Source: Pseudisothecium myosuroides (Eukaryota > Streptophyta > Bryopsida > Hypnales > Lembophyllaceae). Taken from it: a stretch of DNA of 64,000 nucleotides. Shown here piece by piece: positions 1 through 10,500 of this stretch. Position 1 is the stretch's first letter, and each line of letters begins with the position of its first letter. Location of the stretch: the NCBI GenBank assembly GCA_951799445.1, contig OX637295.1:17360001-17424000 (forward strand), in the 5' to 3' direction. The notes beneath the pieces are model-generated. The model was not told where the DNA came from, searched no databases, and worked only from the letters and a program-made list of their open reading frames with translations. A program made the position numbers and the translations under genes.

Positions 1-420
1 CTCACTACACTGCAATGACATTGGATGTTGCACTTTCTAGACCTTTAAGCTCTGTGAAGTGCAATGAACAATTGCTATAGAAGTGTGACAAGTGGCTCAA
101 GAAGCTGAACAATCAAAGATCCATTTCTTAAACTTGGGACAACACATTTTACTAAATCTAATCATATTCTCTAATTTGGGACATTTTTCCATGATAGATT
201 GGTGGAAATTAATGACCACTTGACGGCTTGACAAAGTGCTTTTCAGTAGTTTGGTGCTCAAATCAAGGGAGCTAGATTGAGCTCAACAGGGTCTGTGCTT
301 TTTCATGAACTTACAGCGAAGCCCCACCGCAAAAATTCGATGTCTTTTTGGACCCCACTATACAATACAATACACTGAGTTCATGTAATTATCTACTGAT
401 TACAACGCTTGGTTATCTTG
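1..420. repeat. Left-edge intergenic DNA, older copy of unit end
   Basis: No gene seen. The stretch is a diverged copy of sequence starting at 23171 and 53003 (shared start ctcactacactgcaatgaca). It differs from those two by many substitutions and small indels, whereas they are almost identical to each other. It lies just past the C-terminal end of the P450 remnant on the minus strand. Confidence 0.7.
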
Positions 421-429
421 ACATGTAAA

Positions 430-3253
430 CCATTATCGAGCAACGAGATTGACATTTGGCGGTATTTTGACAACACCAGTGCCTGGCTCCAACTGGAACT
501 TGAAGAACCGGCACAGAACGGCAAGACACATTCGCAGCTGCGGCATGGCCGAGTCCTTTCCAAGGCAAATCCGAGGTCTTGCCTGCATTGTCACGTCCAC
601 CACAAGACGGTTATTCGTTGAACCATACCAAACAGAAGGTTAAGACCTCATTGGGATTATGAAGCAAAGTTTCATGGTATGCACAGTTCCTGGGACACTG
701 TTGAATGGTGTACATAATTGTAACGACATCTGAGGTTTGCAGAGTATGAAAAGTGGCAATTAAAGATCGACTAGTTGTCTTACTGTACTTGAAAAACAGC
801 AGAATTAGAAGGGAGATTGAGACTGGACAACAAGAGTATTAAAGAGGCAATGAATGTAAGATTGGTTGGCTACGTGGCTTACTTGAAAAGCAGAAAATTT
901 GAAGGGAGATTCAGTCTGGACCACCCCGTCAACAGGCCATCTCTCTGGTTTGAACTCGGTTGCATCAGGGCCCCATAAAAAAGGCATTCGCCCCACTCCA
1001 TAAGCTGTGCATATGACCATGCTTCCTTTTTTCACTTCTGTTCCGTCCAGAAGTATGCTCGTCGTCCACTGCTGCACTTTTCCCATCCTGCACACATTCA
1101 GAATCGCAGGGGACGGATGTCAGTGAGAGTGAGAGTTCAAGACTTGTAGCAAAAATGTGTCACAAAATCTGACAAGTACATCAGGGTGCCGAAATTCAGT
1201 TACCAATGGTACAGCAGGATACAGGCGCACGGTCTCCATGATCAAGGCATGAAGATAATGCAGCTTGAGAAGGCTGTCAAAAGTGAGTAACTCCGAGAAC
1301 CGCAGAATTCGTTGGTTGAAGTCCTCGTCTTCCCCACTTCGGGTCTCATCGGGCTCAGATTTGTTGTCGGCGATAATCACAGCTTGTGGCTCGGTGTCTA
1401 GAGCCAGAAGCTCCTGGAAAATTTGGTCAGCAATTTGAGGATGCAGTGTCATCATGTACACAAACCATGATAAAGTGACGGCAATGGTGTCTCTTCCGGC
1501 CAATACAAAATTCAGGAGAATATTACGAAAGTACTTGTCTCTGTTCAACTGCTGCTCTCCTTCTTCATTCAAGAGCATGAACCGGGTGAAGAGGTCGCTT
1601 TTCCCCTGCATGATGGGTTGTATGTCAGCATGAGAATGACGGAGACTTTGGAACTGACTGGGATGCAGCTGTGGGTGCGCAGTACATAAGGTGCTCCTAT
1701 ATTGGGGCTATGTAGGCCTTGGAAATTCCAAGGCCAATCACAATTCTTGCACATCTAGGCGCACTTGTGTAGAATGCACGTGAAGAAGACAACCTCTTTT
1801 AGAACATACATAAGGTAGAACTGTCTAAAATCATTCGCACAAACCCCTGTTTTGTCAAATAGAAACCTTTTGAAAGGTAACCAATAGGATCTTAACTGTA
1901 GAGTGAGGTTAAATTTTCATTGTGGAATGTTATCAACTTTCACATGGGACAACATGGTTGTAAAGTGATAGAGGCTTTAGAGAATGGTTTTGAGTCTTAT
2001 TGAGGACAATTCCGTGTTGTTAATTGCCAATATGTAGGTGCACCATGCTTTTGATTCTGCAATCTTGAAAAACAACCATATTTTGCCATCTGCAATACCT
2101 CTAACAATTGATATTCGAGTTTATAAACCCAATTTCATAGTGCAGCAATGGGACTTCAGGACTTGAATAGGGAATAGTGCCTGAGCATGGAATAGAGCCT
2201 GAAATTCCACTCTCAGCTACAAAATTGTGAATTGAATTGTGAATTTCGTTAATTGGCATGATTGTGAAGCCACAAAGCTCCATAAACTAGGACTGGTACA
2301 GATTTACGTTTCAGGCTGCACCCGAAGAGTGCCGAAATTGTGGGATTCCGTCAAATTTAACAAAATTGATAATCTGACAATGAAATTGTGTCTATGGACT
2401 TTCTCGATTTCTCTAACTAGTAAGTATTGAAGATTCATTGAAACCTTTTGTCTTCAGATCTTTGCAAGTCTTTGGGTTCAACAAAAACCGCACATCACAT
2501 ATAATTAATTGGGGAGACTTTGAAAGAGCAAATCTTGAAAGAAAGTTAATGCGCACTTCCCGAAGTACGAAGATCCTCTTTCCCAAGTCCTTTTGTGCTC
2601 ATGGTCAGCTTCGTTTTTCTGGCCTTGATGACACTGTTAAGTAAATGAATTCGTCCATCTCCTTTGCACTGGCCACCACAGCAGCCTTCTTGCCCACGTT
2701 CAGAGCTCGCTGCAACTTCCAAAAGGGATTAAAAAACCTATTGGAAGTAACTTCATTTGTGAAATCAAACGCCTTCGCGAACGGCAAGTCGGGCAGCCCC
2801 GGCTTCAGGGTGCCAATCTCGTACCCAAACACAGTTTTGAAGGTAGAATCCAACGAAAACCTCATGAACAAGTCCTGTAATGACAACGTGCATGGCAATT
2901 AACACATGCTGACACAAGTCTTCAAACTCCGAGTAGAAAACCGTGTTGAGAGAACAAATTATGGGTGACAAAAGTGATATTTTTCTGTGACGTGAAAACG
3001 TGAAAACGTCAAATTCGACGCGAATTCGATCGAGAGGCTGACCTGCATGTCTAGTGGCTGCTGCGTCATGGAAGCGTTGGTGATGAGAAATGCAGCTTTC
3101 ACGGAGCAATCTCGAAAGACCACAGTGCTGAAATCTCGCAGCTTTCGGGAAGCAAATTCCAGCTCGCGATCTTGTTCTGCTGCTTCCAGCTCTCCCCATC
3201 AACGTTGAAAATGCCATCTCCCAGAAGTATCTCAAGATTTTTGTGAAACATTT
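430..3253 (-). pseudogene. CYP704-like cytochrome P450 pseudogene, copy 1 (oldest, most complete)
   Basis: This is a remnant of a multi-exon P450 of the CYP86 clan; CYP704 enzymes are ER-bound fatty-acid omega-hydroxylases. Exons recognisable on the minus strand: about 3040-3253 (C-helix, ESWKQQ); 2640-2905 (LQDLFMRFSLDSTFKTVFGY); 1204-1607 (I-helix AGRDT, K-helix ETVR then LYPAVPL); 883-1087 (GRMPFLWGPDATEFKPERW, ending FKFSAFQ); and 430-582 (heme loop PRICLGKD). Introns have GT...AG ends, for example a donor after PAVPL and acceptors before the 1087 and 582 exons. Defects: the C-helix WxxxR arginine is Asn, followed by a 1-bp deletion; the heme-loop Gly of FxxGxRxCxG is Arg; one extra base after GVVK shifts the C-terminus out of frame. 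No N-terminal membrane-anchor exon was found upstream. Family assignment is firm; the subfamily is inferred from motif wording. Confidence 0.8.
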
Positions 3254-3379
3254 TCCCCTGAATCAATTAGCAACAATTCAAAAACTTGCCATCACGTCTC
3301 TGAGCACTCAGGCCAATGAAAGACTTTGAATTTACAGTGTGAAGCAAACGATACTTTCGCTAATTACGTACTCAGGGGA

Positions 3380-3622
3380 ATGAAAGACTTTGAGTGCCAT
3401 AATTTATATTGCAAAAACGGGTGAAAAACATGGAGCTAGAACCAACTGATGAACTAGAATAGCTCCCTTCGGGACAACAATTGGACTAACTAGGTTTTTG
3501 CTTTGACCATCTATTATATATCTTTTTTTACTGAAAAACGAGTTGATTGAAATATGTGTGAAATTTTTGCCATTCTATTGGAATTTTTTTTGTGAAATTG
3601 ACTATTAGTCTAAACTTGTGCA
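3380..3622. repeat. Dispersed AT-rich repeat segment
   Basis: About 240 bp, recognisable at 25380-25621, at 55208-55449 and, much more diverged, at 31350-31560 and 61174-61385. Shared landmarks include 'gggacaacaa', 'tttttgcttt' and 'gagttgattgaaat'. No coding potential seen. Recurrence both inside and across the large units suggests an old dispersed repeat, but no termini could be defined. Confidence 0.5.
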
Positions 3623-3907
3623 ATGATCAAAGGAACCACACTGGATATACTTACCTTATTAGAGAAAGCAACATATAATTGTGAGATCTCTCCAAAATCC
3701 CTAGGTCCAAGTCCTTTCTTTAAGCTTTCTACTCTCAACCACAAGTATATTCCTTTTGGTGATCTTTATGAGCATTTCTTAGATAATGTAGCTAACGATA
3801 GCATTGCAAAAATTTTGCCAAATTTCAATTTAGGAAACAAGATGCAGAAGGCTTATAATTTATTAGCGTACGTGAGGAACCCAAAATATAGACAAGCCTA
3901 TTCTTAA
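3623..3907 (+). CDS. Unrecognised 94-aa reading frame, copy 1
   Basis: A small frame beginning MIKGTTLDILTLLEK and ending YRQAYS, with no domain I recognise. The same frame, same length and same stop occur at 25622-25906 and 55450-55734. Differences from those copies are mostly substitutions with no frame break, although this copy is the older, more diverged one. That could mean it was once coding, or only that a short stretch escaped indels. It follows a dispersed repeat, so it may be a transposon fragment. There is no obvious TATA box, splice context or partner exon. Expression is unsupported. Confidence 0.25.
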   Translation: MIKGTTLDILTLLEKATYNCEISPKSLGPSPFFKLSTLNHKYIPFGDLYEHFLDNVANDSIAKILPNFNLGNKMQKAYNLLAYVRNPKYRQAYS

Positions 3908-4639
3908 CATCAATAGCAAAAACCAGGTGATCATCAAATGCAAAATAATTGTACAATCCTTGCCCCAAATCAAACCCTCCAAATTCTTGCCTGAAATGTC
4001 TAGATTCTGAACATGAGAAACTACAATTGATTTAGGTACACCTACAATTAGAACTCTAAAAATTCATAGTTCATTCATGAATACAATAGAATTAATTGTA
4101 AAGTGTGTGCAATGCAGGACCAAGAGTAGGAGTTTTGGAAAAACATAAGACGAATCTTCCTAGAGCACCAAAATTTAAGTCTGATGGAGATTGGTGCCGT
4201 GTTTGTTTTGTACTATTTTTAGTTAAACCTTCCTCTGACACCCGTTTATAAACACAGGACCAACTTTATGATTGACTCTAATGTCCAAAACATCTTCTGT
4301 ACGTTGTATTTACACAATATCTGATTGGGATATATATTTTGTATCTCATTGTCACAACCTCTGTCACAACTCCCTTTTTTCACCAAGGCGGATGAATGTA
4401 AAAATCTGCCCTTACTGTACTTATTGTTGAGTGAGTGGTTAATTTTCAGCTGCACGACATCCTCAGCTAAACACGAGGGTCCCTGATCCCCAGTACTCTA
4501 CAGTACCTTATGAACTCAAATTTTCCAAGTTTTTCACGGGGTGGAAATTGAAACTGGCTCCACCACGGGGTCTTTTACTGTGTCGGTTTTAACATTAAAG
4601 AACTGTGTGAACTATTTCCCTATTACTATATTCGAAGCA
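3908..4639. other. Intergenic; junction replacing ~5.9 kb present in younger copies
   Basis: No gene seen. Up to about 4110 it aligns with 25907-26110. About 4118-4370 has no counterpart in the other units. From about 4374 (caccaaggcggatgaatgta) it aligns with sequence beginning near 31981. This copy therefore lacks the material between about 26.1 and 31.98 kb of unit 1, or the younger units gained it. It holds one copy each of two motifs that form short tandem arrays in the later units. Confidence 0.6.
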
Positions 4640-5240
4640 CTGTACTAATATCGGCCGGCCCACGTGATCAGTGCGCGTTCTCCGACTTTCGAGGAAGACT
4701 TTGGAGTCCTCTCAAGCGCGTCCTTCTTCACCGGGCTTCACCACTACTTTGGCTTCTGGAGGGCTTCGCTCGGGGTTGTTTCTGCCGTCGTTTGGGGGAC
4801 TTGGTGTTTGCGAAACTTGGTCTCAGACTGAGTCTTGTTGTGGTGCCCAGACCAGCTTGATTGTCTGGAAGTTGGCGTACTATTCCAGAGGAGGTTGTTT
4901 GTTTCAAAGATCGACCTAGCGCTGGACTTATGTTTCTACGACGCTGGTTGGTTGAAGTCGTTTGATACCTGCGGTTGGACGAGCTTGAGCGGTGAGGTTG
5001 CAAGCGATTGGGTGCGGCATCTGCAGCTACTCGGAGGTGGAGTCTTTGCTTATTTGGATTCGCTGTGGAGTGAAGCACTTCGATCTGTTCAATAGCACGC
5101 GGGTTCTGATTGTCGGTGTGTTGAAGGAATCAGCTTGGAACGGATTGGCTGCAACGAAGTGCTCCTCTTCTCACGCAAAGAACGCAGCGACTTGTTTGGT
5201 ACCAATTCATTCCTTCTTTCTCATGTGGTGGTAGATTTGG
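4640..5240 (+). promoter_or_regulatory. GC-richer island upstream of NLR1 (candidate promoter/leader exon)
   Basis: Base composition is clearly GC-richer than the surrounding AT-rich DNA. It starts with GGCCGGCC followed at once by a CACGTG G-box core (about 4652-4666). Several short frames are open on both strands, but their products (Arg/Ser-rich on minus; Trp/Cys-rich on plus) match no family I know and differ between copies. It sits about 2.4 kb upstream of the NLR start in each unit. I infer a regulatory region or non-coding first exon rather than a protein gene. Equivalent islands lie at 32580-33150 and 62459-63030. Confidence 0.35.
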
Positions 5241-7387
5241 GGGCACAGGGGTAACATGCTCATTTGGGACATGTCTGTTTTTGATTTGAAGGACTACATT
5301 ATGGTATACAAGTTGTAATATATATGGAGATGAGTAGGTTCATTAGAGGTACAAAAAATATGGGATAATGTATTCATACCTGTATTTTCAACTAGTTAAT
5401 GACATTTGTATGTGTCTATATTCGTGTCTATTTCCATATTTGTGTATCAGGTTTTGTATATCTTTTGGAACATGGGATAGAGCTTGGACACATAGTTGGC
5501 ATTTTGGGGGGGTCATAGTATTAGTATTTACGTGCCTCTTCAATTCATTAGCATTTTGTATGTAGTGGTTGTATTCATTTTACAAAGTTTGGTCACTTAA
5601 ATAGTTTATAGAAATCCCTTGGATGTTTTATGGTCAAATATGCATGGTGGATTTTAGTTTTTGGATTCTTGTAGTATAACAAGAGTACTATTATTGCTAA
5701 ACCAATTCCATCATGAATCAAATGAATATGCTTTTCTAATGGATTTGGTACTAAGTCCGTTACAAACAATTTTTCTAATAATTTTCCATCATAGTGTTGT
5801 TTATGGTTGGACATTCAATTTGAAGACCATCAATCTTGAATACTAAGGCCCAATCAAAGTATCTATAGTAGGCCAAGATGAAAGTTTTTAGTGAGTAGTA
5901 GAGTGGTTAATTAACCTCCTAAAGTCCCATTGTTCTTTGGGGGGACAAAATGGATTTTGGATAGGTTCCTATGGTCTCAATTTTCATTGTGATGTTCTCA
6001 AACTTTTTTTGAAAATAGAAAAGCATAGTAGCTTTTGGAGAATATAATGTTTATTTCAATTGGTGCTCGAAAGCCAAAGTTTTTCTAATCTAACTTTGCT
6101 TATTGGGTAGCAGCCAAAAATACAAAAAGTCCAAATAAAATTTAATATATTTTTTTTCTTGTTTACATGGAAAGATTTGATTCATTCTACTTGGACTAGT
6201 AATGAGGAAATTATGGACAATATTATTTTTTGGGCATTTTAAGCAGCTTTTTGAAAAAATAACTTGCAGGATTCATTTTTTGAATGCAATTTTCACAATT
6301 TTCTAAAAGAAATTGTTTGGTGGGGTTAAGTTTATTTGCAAGAACAATCTCACCATTGGAATTACTGTGTTTAATTTAATCTCAAAGCTATTAATGACTT
6401 AGTTTTTTGTTCAATCTTGCACCTTCTTCTACTTAACAATGTTTTAAAGAATGAAAATCAACTGCGCTTTGTTTGAAAAAAAATTCTTAGATTTTCAACT
6501 AAATACTTCAATATAATTTTTTTTAATTCAACATGTGTAGTGTGAAACATCTAAGTTAAGAAGATTCAAAGTCTTCAAAATCTAGGTAGGCCAGGTACAA
6601 AACAAATGGTTTTGTTTCACTTCAAATGCAAATATCTTGCAATCCATGTTGTTAAAGTTTTGAAAAAAAATTCTACACATTCTTATACTACAGTAGATTA
6701 TTGCGAGATCAAGTTAAATATGCAAAAATAACAATTTTTAAATTTTTTTACACTTTGCAATAGGAATTGCAATTTTGAATGGAATTTGATGAAAAAAAGG
6801 CCTTGGGACTTAAGGATTAAGTATCTACAAGGGGAATTTCTACCTTTTGGGAATCAAAACCATCAAAGAAAATGATGATTTTAGGGCCTTGATGTTGAGG
6901 GTGTACACAAAAAACATTGATTGTTTAAGACTATTGGATGACCATTAGGATGAAGATTTTGTTCGTCAATCCAATGATTCTTTGGTTTGTGGACAACCTA
7001 GTGACTCTTTTGGTCTATTTGTAAACTCATAATAGATTCATACATTAGTAGAAAATATGAATTTTGACTACTATCTCTAGCTCATACATTCAATTCTCTG
7101 TGGAAAAAGAAATTGGATGATGCATCCATTCTATTAAGGTAAGGCAACCTTTATGCCCACCAATAGATAATTTACTTCTTTGTATATTGTAGAAAAGTAG
7201 ATTTTGCATCTTGCATGTTTCATACTTCCGTTCTATATGTAGTTGATGTGAACTTCATTGATGAACACGGAGCTTGGTAAACTTATATAAGTTAGAATTG
7301 TGTAAAATGAATGCATTCATTTAGTGGCCAATAGAAGAGTTTGGTACCAATTAGGAACTTTCTTGATATAGGATCTTGCTAGTTTTG
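5241..7387. other. AT-rich interval upstream of NLR1 (possible 5' intron)
   Basis: No gene supported. The strand is strongly AT-rich with many stops in all frames. It is nearly base-for-base the same as 33152-35305, and its first part matches 63031-64000. If transcription starts in the GC-richer island, this would be a 5'-UTR intron ending at the acceptor tttgtag just before the NLR start codon. Confidence 0.4.
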
Positions 7388-7395
7388 TATATATA
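7388..7395 (+). promoter_or_regulatory. Candidate TATA box of NLR1
   Basis: TATATATA lies 201 bp upstream of the NLR1 start codon and is conserved at 35306-35313 before NLR2 (202 bp). A second TATATAA lies near 7284. Several ATGs occur between this box and the start codon. Either they are upstream ORFs, or the leader is spliced at the tttgtag|GTTGCCATG acceptor at 7582/7583. Confidence 0.3.
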
Positions 7396-7588
7396 CTCCT
7401 CATGGATGAACTTGCATGCTAATCTTATCAATCAAATCCATTTTATATTGAAGTGTAAAGAAAATTTGTTATGATTATATTTGTGAATGTATCCTTTTTG
7501 AGTTTTCGATATGGATGCAATGTTTGTGTTACACTATAGAATGTTATTATAGTCTAAAATGTTCTTCTTGGCTAATTTGTAGGTTGCC

Positions 7589-10500
7589 ATGGGGGATCCA
7601 CTTCTTACTCCAGCATTGGTAGGAGCAGCTGTGAGTTTGTTGCTCAAAGAGGTGATTGATGGTGCCAAAGGGGCAATAAGAGTCAAAGAGAGTTGCAAAG
7701 CTCTCAAGATCAAGGTGGATAAAATTGTTCCTTTGCTCAAGGTTGTTGAGGAAAATTCAACCAATTGGAAGCAAGAGCATTCAGATTGGTTGTTGGAATT
7801 CAAGACAATATTAATCAATGCTCAAAGTGTTCTTAAAGAATGTCTCAAGGAATCCAGAGGAGGCAAGTGGGTGAGAATGATGAAGTTTTGGCAATGGCGC
7901 AAATTGCCATCTCACTTAAAACAGATTACTGATCAAATTGACGAGGCAAGGTTGAATGCAATTCTAGCCACACTTGGTGTTAATATCCAATCTTCAAACT
8001 CAACTCAAAAGCAATCAAAATCAAGAGTTGATTTTGTGACACAATCAACTCCTCCCTTGATTGTGGGGGTGGACAAACCGTTCAACAATCTCAAGACATC
8101 CATATTGGCAAATCATACAAAAGCCAAGTCCGCTTTACTTGGTTTGCAAGGAAGGGGTGGAGCTGGTAAAACTTTGCTTGCTAGGCAATTGAATAATGAT
8201 GAAGACATTAGAACTAGGTATGGGTCAGAAGGGATCTTGTGGATTACGGTTGGCTTGGATGCAAAAATATCAGACTTGTACAAAACCATGGGGAAGTTCT
8301 TGAATGACGGTATATTTGAGAAGGAGTATGCTCATTGTGACAAAGAAGACCAACGTACATATTTATGGAATGCATTTTCCAAAAAGAAGATGTTCTTGAT
8401 TTTGGATGATGTCTGGGGGAAACAATGCGATCACCAAGATATGATGTATTGGTTGAATATTGCCTCAGCACCCGGTTCTACCACTCTCATAACAACCCGA
8501 AGCACAGTAGTCCTCTCCAAAGTTTGTGCTGAAGTAGAAGTGGTGTTAGTACTCTCTGATGAAGACAGTTGGACATTGTTTTGTAGTCACGCATTCAAAA
8601 GTGGCAATCTCCTACCAAATATCTCAGAAGACTTGGCAAGAAAAGTTTGCAAGGAATGCAAGGGTCTTCCGCTAGCATTGAAAGTCATTGGTAGCGCAAT
8701 GTTAGACAAGAATGACATGGCTGAATGGCGTTCAGCCTTATCAAAATTGAAACAATCCAAACCAATATTGGATTCCAATGTGGATGATGAGTTGTATCAC
8801 CGTTTACAATTAAGTTACAACGACTTGAAGCATGACGAGACAAAGACATGTTTTTTGTATTGTGTTGCATTTCCAGAAGACCACAAGATTCCAGTTGGAC
8901 TTTTATGCAAGATGTGGATTGCAGAAGGATTATTTGGTGCATTTGAAGGAAAGGAAGCAGAAGATGAAGCTAAAGTGCATCTTCGAATTCTTGTGAAGCG
9001 TTCTATGGTTGATTGGAATCATGAGGGTGGATTCATTATGGTCCATGACATTCTACGAGATCTTGCAATATACATCATTGATAAATCAAAACCGGGGGAT
9101 TGTGCATCCAAATGTTGGTTTCAATCGGGAAAAGTGTTGCCATCACTTATTGCAAACAAGTCACTCAATGAGATCCAAAGGATGTCGTTTATGCAAAGCA
9201 CCATTTTGGAATGGCCCAACCAACTTCAAGCTCTTGACCTTCAAGTATGTTTGCTATCTCAAATGTCTACTTGGGGAAGAGGATTGTGTATTCCTGAGGC
9301 ATTTTTCTCCAACTTGCGAGCCTTACAATATTTAGACCTTTCGGAAAATCACTTCAATGGAAAGCTTCCCAGGATGTGTGGATTGTCGTCTCTTCTAGTT
9401 CTAAATCTAGATGGATGCAGATCTTTAAATAAGCTTCCAGAGAGCATCGGAGATTTGGACACTCTTGAAGAGTTATATCTTAAACGATGTGAATCCTTGA
9501 AAGTGCTTCCTCAAAGCATTGGAGGCTTAAAGTGTCTTACAAAATTGCATCTAAATGGCTGTACATCCTTGAGTGAGCTTCCGGAGAGCATCGGAGATTT
9601 GACCACTCCTGAAGAGTTATATCTTCAAGGATGTGAATCCTTGAAAGTGCTTCCTCAAAGCATTGGACGCTTGAAATGTCTTATGAAGTTGAATCTAAGT
9701 TGGTGCAAATCCTTGAGTGAGCTTCCGGAGAGCATCGGAGATTCGACCACTCCTAAAGAGTTATATCTTCAAGGATGTGAATCCTTGAAAGTGCTTCCTC
9801 AAAGCATTGGAGGCTTGAAGTGTCTTACAAAGTTGAATCTAAATGGGTGTACATCCTTGAGTGAGCTTCCGGAGAGCATCGGAGATTTGACCACTCTTGA
9901 AGAGTTATATCTTGGAGGATGTGAATCCTTGAAAGTGCTTCCTCAAAGCGTTGGACGCTTGAAATGTCTTACAAAGTTGAATCTAAGTTGGTGCAAATCC
10001 TTGAGTGAGCTTCCGGAGAGCATCGGAGATTCGACCACTCCTAAAGAGTTATATCTTCAAGGATGTGAATCCTTGAAAGTGCTTCCTCAAAGCATTGGAG
10101 GCTTGAAGTGTCTTACAAAGTTGAATCTAAATGGGTGTACATCCTTGAGTGAGCTTCCGGAGAGCATGGGAGATTTGACCACTCTTGAAGAGTTATATCT
10201 TGGAGAATGTAAATCCTTGAAAGTGCTTCCTCAAAGCGTTGGACGCTTGAAATGTCTTACAAAGTTGAATCTAAGTTGGTGCAAATCCTTGAGTGAGCTT
10301 CCGGAGAGCATCGGAGATTCGACCACTCCTAAAGAGTTATATCTTCAAGGATGTGAATCCTTGAAAGTGCTTCCTCAAAGCATTGGAGGCTTGAAGTGTC
10401 TTACAAAGTTGAATCTAAATGGGTGTACATCCTTGAGTGAGCTTCCGGAGAGCATCGGAGATTTGACCACTCTTGAAGAGTTATATCTTGGAGGATGTGA

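Noticed and set aside
5368..5565. Tyr/Cys/Phe-rich 65-codon frame (also 33266-33463 and 63145-63342)
   Set aside because: Hydrophobic composition follows from T-rich DNA; not supported as a membrane protein gene.
8244..8942. Minus-strand frames opposite the NB-ARC domain (8244-8471, 8587-8778, 8685-8942 and their unit 2 twins)
   Set aside because: Shadows of the receptor coding strand with no motifs of their own.
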